DNA of 23,784 nucleotides from Lachnospiraceae bacterium UBA7179 (lineage in GTDB: Bacteria; Bacillota; Clostridia; Lachnospirales; Lachnospiraceae), in NCBI GenBank assembly GCA_002491195.1, contig DKVL01000063.1:110071-133854 (forward strand), given 5' to 3'. The position numbers and the translations under genes are program-made. Under the pieces are notes generated by a model that had not been told where the DNA came from, made no database searches, and saw only the letters and a list, made by a program, of their open reading frames with translations. Positions 1-9,209 of the stretch are shown piece by piece. How positions within the stretch are numbered: position 1 is the first letter of the stretch; the number at the start of each line of letters is the position of its first letter.

Positions 1-118
1 AACGGAGTGAACAGTAACCAGTAAAAAACACTGACTAAGAATTTCTAAAGCTTCACATCGGAAGAATGCCAAGAGCAGGCATTCTTCGAAGGATTTTATT
101 CAATATAGGAGACAGAAT
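1..118 (+). other. Leader/intergenic region upstream of addB
   Basis: No gene is supported here. All three plus-strand frames stop early (TAA at 22-24, TGA at 8-10, TAA at 15-17), so any upstream gene ends at or before base 24. The stretch holds a hairpin repeat element (separate entry) and the addB ribosome binding site AGGAGA at 107-112, seven bases before the ATG at 119. I see no convincing sigma-A promoter, so the promoter may lie upstream of the window. Confidence 0.5.
35..92 (+). repeat. Hairpin repeat element, copy A
   Basis: The perfect 10-bp inverted repeat GAAGAATGCC (61-70) / GGCATTCTTC (78-87) encloses the 7-base loop AAGAGCA. It is preceded by CTAAGAATTTCTAAA (35-49). The same arrangement recurs between gltB and gltD (17946-18000), with near-identical flanks, loop AAGGGCA, and a stem where a T-A pair has become C-G. 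The left arm of the first hairpin seen in copy B is degenerate here: only CAGT/ACTG around an A-rich loop at about 19-34 pairs. It could be a dispersed palindromic repeat or a structured leader RNA. The run of T after the stem is weak and starts about six bases later, so I do not call it a terminator. Confidence 0.6.
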
Positions 119-3100
119 ATGGGATTGAGATTTTACATTGGCGCATCGGGTTCTGGTAAGAGTTATCAGCTTTACAACCGTATCATCAGCGAGGCGATGG
201 CAAATCCCCACGTCAATTATCTGATCGTCGTGCCAGACCAGTTTACGATGCAGACACAGCTTGAGATGGTCAGGAGACACCCAAACAAGGGGATTATGAA
301 TATTGACGTGCTCAGTTTCGGCAGGCTTTCACACCGCATCTTTGAGGAGGTGGGCGGCAACGACAAGCCGGTGCTCGACGATACTGGGAAAAGTCTGGTG
401 CTGCGGCGCGTGGCGGCAAGCGTCGAGGACGATCTTAGCGTCATGAAGCGCAATATCAGAAAGCCCGGCTATATCAGCGAGGTAAAATCAGCCCTGTCCG
501 AGTTCATGCAGTACGGTCTTGGCACAGAGGATGTAGAAAAACTGTGTGCGTTTGCCTCAAGGAGAAATGCGCTTGCGTATAAATTAAAGGATTTACATTT
601 ACTATATAAAAGCTTTTTGAACTATATCAACGAGCGTTACATCACGACGGAGGAGACGCTTGACCTGCTCCGCAAAGCGCTGCCACGGTCGCGGGTTGTG
701 AAGGGCAGCGTGATCGTCTTTGATGGATTTACAGGTTTTACGCCGATACAGTACAGTGTCATACAGGAGCTGATGGTGCAGGCGCAGGAGGTGATCGTGA
801 CGGTGACGATGGATGCGCGTGAGGATGCCTACGTGCAGGACGGGGAGCAGAAGCTGTTTCACCTGAGCAAGAAGACGGTACACGATCTGGACAGACTGTG
901 CAAAGAGGCGGGCGTGACGCGCAAGGCGGATGAAATCATAGCGGACGATGTGGTCTATCGTTACAGAAATAATCCGGGACTGTCCCATCTCGAGCGGGAG
1001 CTTTTCCGTTATCCCTATCAGGTGTACCAGGGCAGGCAGGAGAGCATCCAGATCTTTGAGGCGTCCAATCCGAAGGAGGAGCTCAGGCAGGTATGTCTGG
1101 AAATCCGCAGGCTTGTGCGCGGGAAAAACTACTGTTATCGGGATATTGCGGTTGTGACGGGGGATCTGGAGCGGTATGGGTTCCTGGCGCGGGAAATGTT
1201 TCAGCGCTTTGAGATTCCCTATTTTGTGGATCAGACGAACAAGCTGGTCCTGAATCCGTTTATCGAGTTTATCAGGAGTGCGCTGTTGGTGGTGATACAG
1301 GAGTACTCGTATGAGTCTGTATTTCATTTCCTGCGCTGCGGCATGGCGGGCGTGACGCCCGATGAGACAGACCAGCTGGAAAACTACTGTCTGACTATGG
1401 GAATCCGTGGAAAAAAGGCATGGAACAGCAAGTTTACCAGACGCATGAAAAGACAGGAGGAGGAAGCGTCTAAGCTCGAGGAGTTGGACGCACTCCGGGA
1501 GAAAGTCGCTGCGATGCTTGAGCCCCTTATGATTCAAAAAGCCGGGAAAAAGGCGACGGGGAAAGAGCTGGTGTGCGCGTTGTACGGGTTTATCGTGAAT
1601 GCCTCGATCGAAGAAAAACTGGCAGATTACGAGCAGTATTTTACTGAGCAGGGAGATCTCGTGAAGGCAAAGGAATACGCCCAGATTTACAGGCTTGTCA
1701 TGGAGCTGCTGGAGCAGATCTGTGGTCTTTTGGGCGAGGAGGAGCTGGATATCAAGGAGTTTGCGGACATTCTCGACGCTGGTTTTGCGGAGATCAAGGT
1801 GGGAACAATCCCGCAGAACGTGGATAAAGTGGTGATCGGAGACATCGAGAGAACGCGTCTGTGCGAGATCAAGGCGCTGTTTTTTATCGGCGTGAATGAC
1901 GGCATCATACCAAAGAGCGGCGGAACTGGCGGCATTATCTCTGATATCGACAGGGAGTTTCTGCAGGAATCGGACTATGAACTTGCGCCGACGCCGAGGC
2001 AGCAGATGTATATCCAGAGACTATATCTGTATCTGATGATGACAAAACCGACAGAGTTTTTATACTTATCTTACGCAAAGGTCGACAGTGAGGGGAAGAG
2101 CATTCGCCCGGCGTACCTGGTCAACACTGTCACCAGACTGTTTCCGGACATTGAGATTGGTCAGCCGCAGCTGCGTCCCATGGAGGAGCAGATCGAGTCG
2201 CCGGCCGATGCGCTCGCCTATCTGGTTACGCTGCTGAGGCGGTATGCAGCCGATGAGATTGGCGAGGAGAGGCGGCTGTTCCTCACACTTTATGACACAT
2301 ATGTCAGAAATGAGCGCTATGCACCGGTTCTGGAACAGATGAAAAAGGCGGCTTTTTCGTATCTTGCCAATGCGGATACAAACAAACTTCCGCGGGAGCT
2401 GGCACGGCTCTTATATGGGCAGACCTTAAAGAATAGCATCAGCCGGCTGGAAAAGTTTGCATCCTGTGCTTACGCGCATTTTTTGCAATATGGACTGAGT
2501 CTTGAGGAGCGCGGAAAGTACAGCTTCGAGAGTGTGGATATGGGAAATATATTTCACGCTGTGCTGGAGAGCTTTTCGGACAGGATTGTCAGGGAGGGGT
2601 ATACCTGGTTTGATTTTCCCAAGGAGGCGGGGGAGCGGATTGTCGGGGAATGCCTGGAGGAGTATGCGGTATCCTACGGCGAGACGGTCTTGTACAGCAG
2701 TAAGAGGAATGAGTACATGATCACGAGGATGCACCGCATCTTAAACAGAACGGTGCAGACACTGCAGTACCAGATCCGGAAAGGAGCGTTCACACCGGAG
2801 AATTTCGAGTTATCCTTTCAGGTGACATCCGATCTTGACGCGGTGAACATCTCTCTTTCGGAGGAGGAGCGGATGCAGCTGATCGGGCGCATTGACCGCG
2901 TGGACACCTGCAGGAGAGAGGATAAGTTGTATGTCAAGATCATCGATTACAAATCAGGCAGCCGGAAATTTGACCTTGCAGCCTTATATTATGGGCTGCA
3001 GCTGCAGCTGGTTGTCTATATGAATGCCGCAGTGGAGGTCCTGCAAAAGAAAGAACAGGACAAGAAAAATGACACACGTGTCATTCCTGCGGCGATGCTT

Positions 3101-3628
3101 TACTATCACGTCAGTGATCCAATGACCGAGACGGATAAAGGGCAGCCGGATCTTTCCGAGATCAATGCGGCGATACTGGATGAGTTAAAGATGACAGGGA
3201 TGGTCAGCGATGACGAGGAAGTGATAAAGCTTTTGGACAAAGATTTTGAGACAAAGTCCACGATCATTCCCGTAGCGCGGAAGAAGGACGGGAGCTTTAC
3301 GCAGGCATCGTCCGTGCTGTCGGACAAGGATTTCAAGACGGTTTCCGACTACGTGAATCATAAGATCAAGGAGCTTGGCGTTTCGATCCTGGACGGCGAC
3401 ATCGGGTTAAATCCGTACGAACAGAGAGATTCCAATGCATGCACATACTGCGATTACAAGAGTGTGTGCGGTTTTGACAAAAAGCTGAACGCAAAGCTGA
3501 TAAGGCATCTGGAAGAGCTGAATCAGGAGTCCGCGATGGAGTGTATCCGCAGAAGTCTTGGCGAGGAAGAAACAGAAGAGGATGAAGAAGACGAAGAGCG
3601 TGCAGAGCAAAAAGGAGGCAGGCAGTGA
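119..3628 (+). CDS. addB: ATP-dependent helicase/nuclease subunit B (AddB)
   Basis: AddB is the non-motor partner of AddA in the complex that unwinds and resects double-strand breaks up to Chi and prepares ends for RecA; it acts in the cytoplasm on chromosomal DNA. At 1169 residues the length is usual for Clostridial AddB. An N-terminal Walker A motif GASGSGKS is at residues 8-15. A RecB-type nuclease domain is at the C-terminus, with GRIDRVD (Asp926) and IDYKSG (Asp943, Lys945). The four cysteines expected for the AddB iron-sulfur cluster are present: Cys783, then Cys1108, Cys1111 and Cys1117 in C-x2-C-x5-C. The C-terminus is a very acidic Glu/Asp-rich tail. The start ATG has AGGAGA seven bases upstream. 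The stop TGA at 3626-3628 shares its last base with the preferred addA ATG. Motifs were seen directly; the role is family knowledge. Confidence 0.97.
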   Translation: MGLRFYIGASGSGKSYQLYNRIISEAMANPHVNYLIVVPDQFTMQTQLEMVRRHPNKGIMNIDVLSFGRLSHRIFEEVGGNDKPVLDDTGKSLVLRRVAASVEDDLSVMKRNIRKPGYISEVKSALSEFMQYGLGTEDVEKLCAFASRRNALAYKLKDLHLLYKSFLNYINERYITTEETLDLLRKALPRSRVVKGSVIVFDGFTGFTPIQYSVIQELMVQAQEVIVTVTMDAREDAYVQDGEQKLFHLSKKTVHDLDRLCKEAGVTRKADEIIADDVVYRYRNNPGLSHLERELFRYPYQVYQGRQESIQIFEASNPKEELRQVCLEIRRLVRGKNYCYRDIAVVTGDLERYGFLAREMFQRFEIPYFVDQTNKLVLNPFIEFIRSALLVVIQEYSYESVFHFLRCGMAGVTPDETDQLENYCLTMGIRGKKAWNSKFTRRMKRQEEEASKLEELDALREKVAAMLEPLMIQKAGKKATGKELVCALYGFIVNASIEEKLADYEQYFTEQGDLVKAKEYAQIYRLVMELLEQICGLLGEEELDIKEFADILDAGFAEIKVGTIPQNVDKVVIGDIERTRLCEIKALFFIGVNDGIIPKSGGTGGIISDIDREFLQESDYELAPTPRQQMYIQRLYLYLMMTKPTEFLYLSYAKVDSEGKSIRPAYLVNTVTRLFPDIEIGQPQLRPMEEQIESPADALAYLVTLLRRYAADEIGEERRLFLTLYDTYVRNERYAPVLEQMKKAAFSYLANADTNKLPRELARLLYGQTLKNSISRLEKFASCAYAHFLQYGLSLEERGKYSFESVDMGNIFHAVLESFSDRIVREGYTWFDFPKEAGERIVGECLEEYAVSYGETVLYSSKRNEYMITRMHRILNRTVQTLQYQIRKGAFTPENFELSFQVTSDLDAVNISLSEEERMQLIGRIDRVDTCRREDKLYVKIIDYKSGSRKFDLAALYYGLQLQLVVYMNAAVEVLQKKEQDKKNDTRVIPAAMLYYHVSDPMTETDKGQPDLSEINAAILDELKMTGMVSDDEEVIKLLDKDFETKSTIIPVARKKDGSFTQASSVLSDKDFKTVSDYVNHKIKELGVSILDGDIGLNPYEQRDSNACTYCDYKSVCGFDKKLNAKLIRHLEELNQESAMECIRRSLGEEETEEDEEDEERAEQKGGRQ

Positions 3629-6600
3629 TGGCGATGAAATTTACACCAGACCAACAGCGCGTCATCGACACCAGAAATGCGAATATTCTCGTATCCGCAG
3701 CGGCAGGGAGCGGCAAGACTGCTGTTTTGGTGGAGCGCATTATCCAGATGATCACGGATGAGAACAGGCCTGTTGATATTGACCGGCTTCTGATCGTGAC
3801 GTTTACCTCAGCGGCGGCGGCACAGATGCGGGAGCGCATCAGCAAGGCGGTATCCCAGAGATTAGAGGAGAACCCGGAAAGCGAGCATCTGCAGAAGCAG
3901 GCATCCCTGATACACAACGCGCTGATCACTACGATTGACTCGTTCTGCCTGTTTGTGATCCGCAATAACTTTAATGAGATCGGTCTTGACCCGGCCTTTC
4001 GCGTGGCGGACGAGAGCGAGGTGAAGATGCTGGAAACAGATGTGATGGGCAGGCTGTTGGAAGATGCGCACACAGAGCCTACGGAGCGTTTCCTGCATTT
4101 TATCGAATGTTACAGCACAGGGACGAACGAGAAGAAGATTGAGGAGGCGATTCTCAGGTTATATCACTTTTCCATGAGTTATCCGTTTCCGGAACAGTGG
4201 CTTACTGAACGGCTGGAGGACTACAGGATCCGTGAGGTCAGTGAGCTTGCTGATAAACAGTGGTTTCAGTGTGCTCTTGTCTATATTCGCACGGTTCTGC
4301 AGGAGTGCAGGGACAGACTGTACCAGGCGCTCGGGATTGCAGGCAGTGCGGGCGGGCCGGTCCAGTATTCGGAGAATCTCACGGCGGACATCGAATTGAT
4401 TGAGAAACTCCAGTGCGCGTCAGGCTATGAAGAATTATATGATCTGTTCACATACTCTTCTTTTGGCAGGCTGTCCGCGAAGAAGGAAGAGGGCGTTGAT
4501 CCTGTCCTGAAAGAGATGGTAAAAGCGATCCGCGACGAGGTGAAGAAAGCTGTTGCGGATCTCAAAAAGTTCCTGTTTCAGATTTCGGTCGAGGATACCC
4601 TGGAGGATATGGCAGCATGCCAGGAGGCAGTGGAGGAGCTGGTGTCGCTCACGCTTTCCTTCAAAAAAATGCTGGATCAGTCCAAGCGTGATAAAAACGT
4701 GATCGACTTCTCTGACATGGAGCATTTTGCACTGCAGATCTTACTGAAAAAAGACGGGGACGGAGCGATCGTGCCATCTAACACGGCATTGGAGCTGCAG
4801 GATTATTTCGAGGAGATTATGATCGACGAGTATCAGGATTCCAACGAGGTGCAGGAGCTGCTGCTGAAGTGTATATCCGGTGAGGACAAGGGGCATTTCA
4901 ATCGGTTTATGGTGGGCGATGTCAAGCAGAGCATCTATAAATTCCGGCTGGCAAGACCGGAGATCTTCATGGAAAAATATAACACATATGTCATCAATGA
5001 TGCCAATGCCCGAAACGTCAGGATTGACTTGAGCATGAATTTCAGAAGCCGCAGGGAAGTGACGGATTCGACGAATTTCATATGCAGTCAGCTGATGACG
5101 GCGAAGGTCGGAAATGTCGAGTATGACGACAGAGCGGCGTTGTATGTGGGCGCTTCCTATCCAGAGCCAGAGGACAAGGGCGGGAACGATATTTACCGGA
5201 CAGAACTTCTGATCGCCACACCGGACTCTCTTTTACAGCAAACAGATCCGGACTATGACAGCGGCAACGCAAACCAGGGCGGGACGCCGAAGTATTCTGA
5301 AAAGGAGATCGAGGCCGTGATGGTGGCGGAGCGCATCAGACAGCTGGTGGGAAGCTTTCCGGTTACGGACGCGGCGACGGGGGAGAGCAGACCTGCGAAG
5401 TACTCGGATATCGTGCTCCTCTTCCGGGCAACCGCAGGGTGGGACGAGGATTTCCGGAGGATTTTGTCCGAGCGGGGGATTCCAGTACACGTCGCCAGCA
5501 GGGCAGGGTATTTTGAGACACTGGAGATACAGGGGATTGTCAATTTCCTGCGCGTGCTTGACAATCCGCTACAGGATGTTCCGCTCTATGGAGTGTTAAA
5601 GCTGCCATACTTTGATTTTACGGAGACAGAGATCACTTATATCAAATGTTTTGTGAGGGATTTGCCCGAGGAACAGGCGCAGTCGAAATTGTTTTTCTAT
5701 GAGCAGATCAAGTTGTACTATCATGCAATCTGTCGCCTGGGTGAGTCTGGCGATGACCGCATAAGCCGCAAAAAGCTGGAACGGTTTCTTGAGACGATCG
5801 CGAAATACCGCCAGAAGGTGGCATATACGCCGATCAAGGAGCTTTTACAACAGTTGATCGCGGACACGTCGTACGATGCCTATGTGGGTTCTATGCCAGG
5901 AGGTGACCAGCGGATCGCCAACATTGAGCTGCTGCTCGAGAAGGCGGGTGCGTTCCAGAATACCAGCTTTTATGGATTGTTTCATTTTATCCGGTATCTG
6001 GAGACGATACAGGAGCAGGAGGTCGACTTCGGGGAGGCGAATATCCTCGATGAGAACGCAGACGTCGTGCGCATTATGACAATCCACAAAAGCAAGGGAC
6101 TGGAATTTCCGGTCTGCTTTGTCTGCGGGCTGTCCAAACAGTTTAACCAGATGGATATGCGGCAGAGTATTCTGATGGATGTGGAGCTCGGCATCGGTGT
6201 GGATTACATTGACCCTGCGCTTCGCGTGAAACGCAGGACGATGCGCAAGAATGTGGTGGCGCAGCGCATGAAGGAGGACACGCGCGGCGAGGATCTGCGT
6301 GTGCTCTATGTGGCGCTCACAAGAGCGAAGGAGAAGCTGATTCTCACGGGTTTTGTCAGTGACTTTGACAGGAAACTTGCCAACAATGTATACCTGACGA
6401 TGGAGCCGGCTGAAAAGCTGCCGTATTCTGTGATGATGGGGGCTGTCTCCTATATGGATCTGATCCTGGCATCGCTGATCCGCCATCCATGTATGCAGGA
6501 GATCCTGGAGGAGAGAGGTTTCAACTATGAAGGGCATCAACTGCCTTATATGGATATTCCGATTGGAATAGAACTATATCGCGAGGCAGAGAGCCTGTCA

Positions 6601-7650
6601 GAGAAGCTGAAAACGCAGGTGCAGGAACAGGGCAGGGCGATGCTTTTGGAGCATGAACTTGCAAGAATGGCAGGTCATGACACTTCAGGTCATGATACTT
6701 CGAGTCATGACACTTCAAGTCACGATACTTCGAGTCATGACACTGCAAATCAGGATACTGCGCGTCAGGATGTGGACGATCAGAAGACAGCAGATCATGT
6801 TGCTGATGGGCAGAATGAAACGTTGAAAACAAGACTGTATGAGAAGCTGCACTTCGAATATCCGCATAAGGACTTGGAGGGACTCACTGTGAAGACAACC
6901 GTGTCCGAGCTGAAAAAGGCGTCCTACGAGGAGGCGTTTGCGGAGTCGCAGGAATTGATCGTGCTGCCAGGGGAGAGCTACATACCAAGCTTTGCGATGG
7001 AGATGCCAGACGATATGACAGACGTGTCAGATCGCTTGGACGAAGAAGTGGATATCGGTGCGTTTTCTCCGGCTGCGAACCGCCTGACAAGGGCGCAGTC
7101 AGGAGTGCAGTACGGCACGGCAGTGCACAAGATTATGGAGTTGTTGTCTTTTTCCGACAAACTTCGTGTGGACAGCGCGGAAGACGAGAAGACAAAAAAA
7201 CGTTTGTACGCAGTGTTGAAAAGCGAGCAGGAACAGTGGATCGCGGAGGGCAATGTCACCAGGGAGGAACTTGCGTGTGTCAGCATGAATAAAATGATAT
7301 GCTTTTTTCAATCGAGTCTGTCACAGCGGATGATCGCGGCCAACCAGAATAACGAGCTATTTAAGGAGCAGCCCTTTGTGCTTGGAATCAGTGCAGACCA
7401 GTTAAAGCCGAGCTTCCCGCCGACAGAGACGATATTGATCCAGGGCGTCATCGATGTGTTTTTCTATGAACAGGATGAGATTGTGCTTGCGGACTACAAG
7501 ACAGATCGGGTTAGCTGTAGCGAAGAGTTGGTCAGGCGCTACCGGACACAGCTTGATTATTACCAGATGGCATTGGAACAGATTACTGGAAAAAGGGTGA
7601 AGGAGCGGTATCTGTATTCTTTTTATTTGCAGGAGGAGATATATGTTTAA
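3628..7650 (+). CDS. addA: ATP-dependent helicase/nuclease subunit A (AddA)
   Basis: AddA is the UvrD/PcrA-type 3'-5' motor and second nuclease of AddAB. Visible helicase motifs: Walker A AAAGSGKT (residues 24-31), Ia TFTSAAAAQM, Walker B IDEYQD (Asp400-Glu401), GDVKQSIYKFR, MNFRSR, MTIHKSKGLEFP and LYVALTRAKEKL. The C-terminal nuclease has GTAVHKIMEL (His1167), IQGVIDVFF (Asp1276) and LADYKTDR (Asp1289, Lys1291). The start is ambiguous: GTG 3625 and ATG 3628 are adjacent. ATG 3628 lies nine bases after GGAGG (3614-3618) and overlaps the addB stop, so I prefer it (1340 residues). At about 100 residues longer than many AddA proteins, it carries a His-Asp-Thr-Ser tandem repeat (separate entry) between the helicase and nuclease parts. 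Its stop overlaps the next gene by 8 bases. Confidence 0.97.
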   Translation: MAMKFTPDQQRVIDTRNANILVSAAAGSGKTAVLVERIIQMITDENRPVDIDRLLIVTFTSAAAAQMRERISKAVSQRLEENPESEHLQKQASLIHNALITTIDSFCLFVIRNNFNEIGLDPAFRVADESEVKMLETDVMGRLLEDAHTEPTERFLHFIECYSTGTNEKKIEEAILRLYHFSMSYPFPEQWLTERLEDYRIREVSELADKQWFQCALVYIRTVLQECRDRLYQALGIAGSAGGPVQYSENLTADIELIEKLQCASGYEELYDLFTYSSFGRLSAKKEEGVDPVLKEMVKAIRDEVKKAVADLKKFLFQISVEDTLEDMAACQEAVEELVSLTLSFKKMLDQSKRDKNVIDFSDMEHFALQILLKKDGDGAIVPSNTALELQDYFEEIMIDEYQDSNEVQELLLKCISGEDKGHFNRFMVGDVKQSIYKFRLARPEIFMEKYNTYVINDANARNVRIDLSMNFRSRREVTDSTNFICSQLMTAKVGNVEYDDRAALYVGASYPEPEDKGGNDIYRTELLIATPDSLLQQTDPDYDSGNANQGGTPKYSEKEIEAVMVAERIRQLVGSFPVTDAATGESRPAKYSDIVLLFRATAGWDEDFRRILSERGIPVHVASRAGYFETLEIQGIVNFLRVLDNPLQDVPLYGVLKLPYFDFTETEITYIKCFVRDLPEEQAQSKLFFYEQIKLYYHAICRLGESGDDRISRKKLERFLETIAKYRQKVAYTPIKELLQQLIADTSYDAYVGSMPGGDQRIANIELLLEKAGAFQNTSFYGLFHFIRYLETIQEQEVDFGEANILDENADVVRIMTIHKSKGLEFPVCFVCGLSKQFNQMDMRQSILMDVELGIGVDYIDPALRVKRRTMRKNVVAQRMKEDTRGEDLRVLYVALTRAKEKLILTGFVSDFDRKLANNVYLTMEPAEKLPYSVMMGAVSYMDLILASLIRHPCMQEILEERGFNYEGHQLPYMDIPIGIELYREAESLSEKLKTQVQEQGRAMLLEHELARMAGHDTSGHDTSSHDTSSHDTSSHDTANQDTARQDVDDQKTADHVADGQNETLKTRLYEKLHFEYPHKDLEGLTVKTTVSELKKASYEEAFAESQELIVLPGESYIPSFAMEMPDDMTDVSDRLDEEVDIGAFSPAANRLTRAQSGVQYGTAVHKIMELLSFSDKLRVDSAEDEKTKKRLYAVLKSEQEQWIAEGNVTREELACVSMNKMICFFQSSLSQRMIAANQNNELFKEQPFVLGISADQLKPSFPPTETILIQGVIDVFFYEQDEIVLADYKTDRVSCSEELVRRYRTQLDYYQMALEQITGKRVKERYLYSFYLQEEIYV
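6673..6777 (+). repeat. 15-base coding tandem repeat inside addA
   Basis: Seven consecutive 15-base units, five clear and two decayed, encode (G/S)HDT(S/A) five times, then NQDTA and RQDVD (residues 1016-1050 of AddA). Unit endings alternate GACACTTCA / GATACTTCG / GACACTTCA / GATACTTCG / GACACTGCA / GATACTGCG. A 30-base unit has therefore probably been duplicated. The tract is in frame, lies between the helicase core and the conserved C-terminal region, and is predicted to be a flexible hydrophilic linker. Confidence 0.9.
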
Positions 7651-8308
7651 CTATATTTTATTTGATCTGGACGGTACATTGACAGATCCAAAGCTTGGGA
7701 TTACGAGCTCGGTGCAGTATGCGCTGAGGGCGCTCGGTATCGAGGAGCCCTCGCTCGATAAGCTGGAGCCTTTTATCGGACCGCCGCTGGCGGACAGCTT
7801 TCGGGAGTTTTATGGTCTGGATGAAGGGCAGATTGAGACGGCGATCGCCAAGTACCGCGAGCGGTTTAACGATCGGGGAATCTATGAAAATGAGATCTAT
7901 CCGGGGATTGCCGAAATGCTTGCGGCACTGAAAGCAAGTGGGAAAAAACTCTCGATCGCCTCGAGCAAGCCGACCCAGTTTGTGGAGCGGATCCTTGACT
8001 ACTTTGACATCAGAATCTATTTTGATGTGATCGTAGGAAGCAATATGGACGGAACGCGTAGCAAAAAGGAGGAGGTTGTCGAGGAAGCCTTGCGCCAGAT
8101 GCTCCCTTCGGAACTGACGTCCGCTGAGAAGAAAGCGGCTGTGGCGATGGTGGGCGACCGTCGGTTTGACATCGAAGGAGCGAGGGAACATGGGATTACT
8201 TCGGTTGGTGTTTCGTTTGGCTATGCGCCGGAGGGAGAGCTTGAACAGGCGGGAGCGGATTATATCGTCGACACGGTGAATGCATTATTGGAGGTTTTAA
8301 ATGGCTAA
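7643..8308 (+). CDS. HAD-family hydrolase, phosphoglycolate phosphatase-like
   Basis: A cytosolic HAD subfamily IA phosphatase of 221 residues, the usual size. Motif I FDLDGTLTD supplies the nucleophile Asp8 and acid Asp10. A helical cap follows (about residues 15-85, with the FIGPPL signature common in Gph-type enzymes). Motif II is SSKPT (Ser107/Ser108), motif III is a lysine in RSKKEEVVEEAL, and motif IV GDRRFDIEGA supplies Asp172 and Asp176. The closest named family is phosphoglycolate phosphatase (2-phosphoglycolate to glycolate), but substrates in this family cannot be fixed from sequence; pyrophosphatase or nucleotidase activity is possible. The ATG overlaps the addA stop by 8 bases behind AGGAGGAG (7631-7638), so translation is probably coupled. 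A link to AddAB through removal of phosphoglycolate from damaged DNA ends is inference. Confidence 0.85.
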   Translation: MFNYILFDLDGTLTDPKLGITSSVQYALRALGIEEPSLDKLEPFIGPPLADSFREFYGLDEGQIETAIAKYRERFNDRGIYENEIYPGIAEMLAALKASGKKLSIASSKPTQFVERILDYFDIRIYFDVIVGSNMDGTRSKKEEVVEEALRQMLPSELTSAEKKAAVAMVGDRRFDIEGAREHGITSVGVSFGYAPEGELEQAGADYIVDTVNALLEVLNG

Positions 8309-9209
8309 AATAATACCCAAACGAACAACACTTTTACAGAAACTGGCATATATTCTAAAACCGTTTGTCGTGTATATGGTAGTGAAGACTGTGATCATGT
8401 TTCTGCTCGCAGTCGTCATTCCGTCGCTGCCCATAGCGGGGATCGCGGAATGGGTGGAACATAACAGCCAGCAGCTCAGTGCGGTCGTCAACGGTGTGGC
8501 GAGTATGGCCGCGGCAGGTTTTTTGTTAAATGTCTTCCTCGTCGAGGCGAGCACGACCGGGGAGATTGATATTGATCAGAGTATCCCAGGGCAGTTTGTC
8601 AGTTTTGTCAAAACGGATCTGACCGGTGCCCGGACAGTGAGAAAGGCCGTGGGACTTGTGCTGTGCGTCCTGCTTGGCATAACCGCTTCACTCGCGCTCA
8701 ACATACTGGTGGAACTTGCGTCGGCAGCGATGGGTGGTTCAAAAACGCAGATACTTGATTCTGAAAAATATGAGGTGGTAGAGTCGATCCAGTACTCTGT
8801 GCCGGTCTGGCTTGGGATCGTCCTGTACGGGATCATCTCTCCCATCGTAGAAGAAATGGTGTTTCGCGGCGTGCTCTACAGCCGCATCAAAAAATTTTAC
8901 AGTGTGACAAAGGCGGTCGTGTTTTCCGCATTGCTGTTTGGCGCATTTCACGCGAATCTGCCGCAGTTTCTGTATGGCGCGGCGATGGGAGTACTCATAG
9001 CGCTCTGTTACGAGTATGCCGGCTGTTTTGCGGCGCCTGTGTTGATGCATATGTCCGCCAATATTTTCATATTTCTGATATCCGGGTTGACCGCATGGAC
9101 CGCGTTTCTGATCACACCGGTCTGGTTCGTTTTTTTTGCAGCCCTGTCGGCAGGGCTGCTTTGGGGAATCGTTCAATGTTTTTACGCTATCTCGCCATCA
9201 GTTCAATGA
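8301..9209 (+). CDS. CPBP-family intramembrane glutamic protease
   Basis: A polytopic membrane protein of 302 residues with several hydrophobic segments (about 15-40, 62-80, 110-135, 165-185, 195-215, 225-290). The Abi/CPBP (Rce1-like) signature is complete: EExxxR as EEMVFRG (Glu184, Glu185, Arg189), then FGAFHAN (His217, Asn219) and a third conserved region near MHMSANIFIF. Family members cleave CAAX-type or other membrane substrates, or act in bacteriocin immunity; the substrate here is unknown. The ATG overlaps the phosphatase stop by 8 bases behind GGAGG (8290-8294), making it the last gene of the addBA operon. Its final codons overlap the 3' end of the convergent flavin reductase gene by 23 bases, and no terminator is visible between them. 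Confidence 0.88.
   Translation: MAKIIPKRTTLLQKLAYILKPFVVYMVVKTVIMFLLAVVIPSLPIAGIAEWVEHNSQQLSAVVNGVASMAAAGFLLNVFLVEASTTGEIDIDQSIPGQFVSFVKTDLTGARTVRKAVGLVLCVLLGITASLALNILVELASAAMGGSKTQILDSEKYEVVESIQYSVPVWLGIVLYGIISPIVEEMVFRGVLYSRIKKFYSVTKAVVFSALLFGAFHANLPQFLYGAAMGVLIALCYEYAGCFAAPVLMHMSANIFIFLISGLTAWTAFLITPVWFVFFAALSAGLLWGIVQCFYAISPSVQ

Noticed and set aside
61..100. Intrinsic terminator of an upstream gene
   Set aside because: The hairpin is perfect, but the following bases are GAAGGATTTTATT, so the U tract is short and displaced. The related copy between gltB and gltD has no U tract at all.
602..1537. Long minus-strand open frame (311 codons) opposite addB
   Set aside because: It is antisense to the conserved middle of AddB, has no family-like motifs, and has no ribosome binding site that I could see. 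It is a shadow of the real gene.
5845..6540. Minus-strand open frame (231 codons) opposite addA
   Set aside because: It lies across helicase motifs that are conserved on the other strand, with no recognisable domain; a coding shadow.
6673..6777. CRISPR-like short repeats
   Set aside because: The 15-base units are directly adjacent with no spacers, stay in frame, and encode a protein repeat in AddA.
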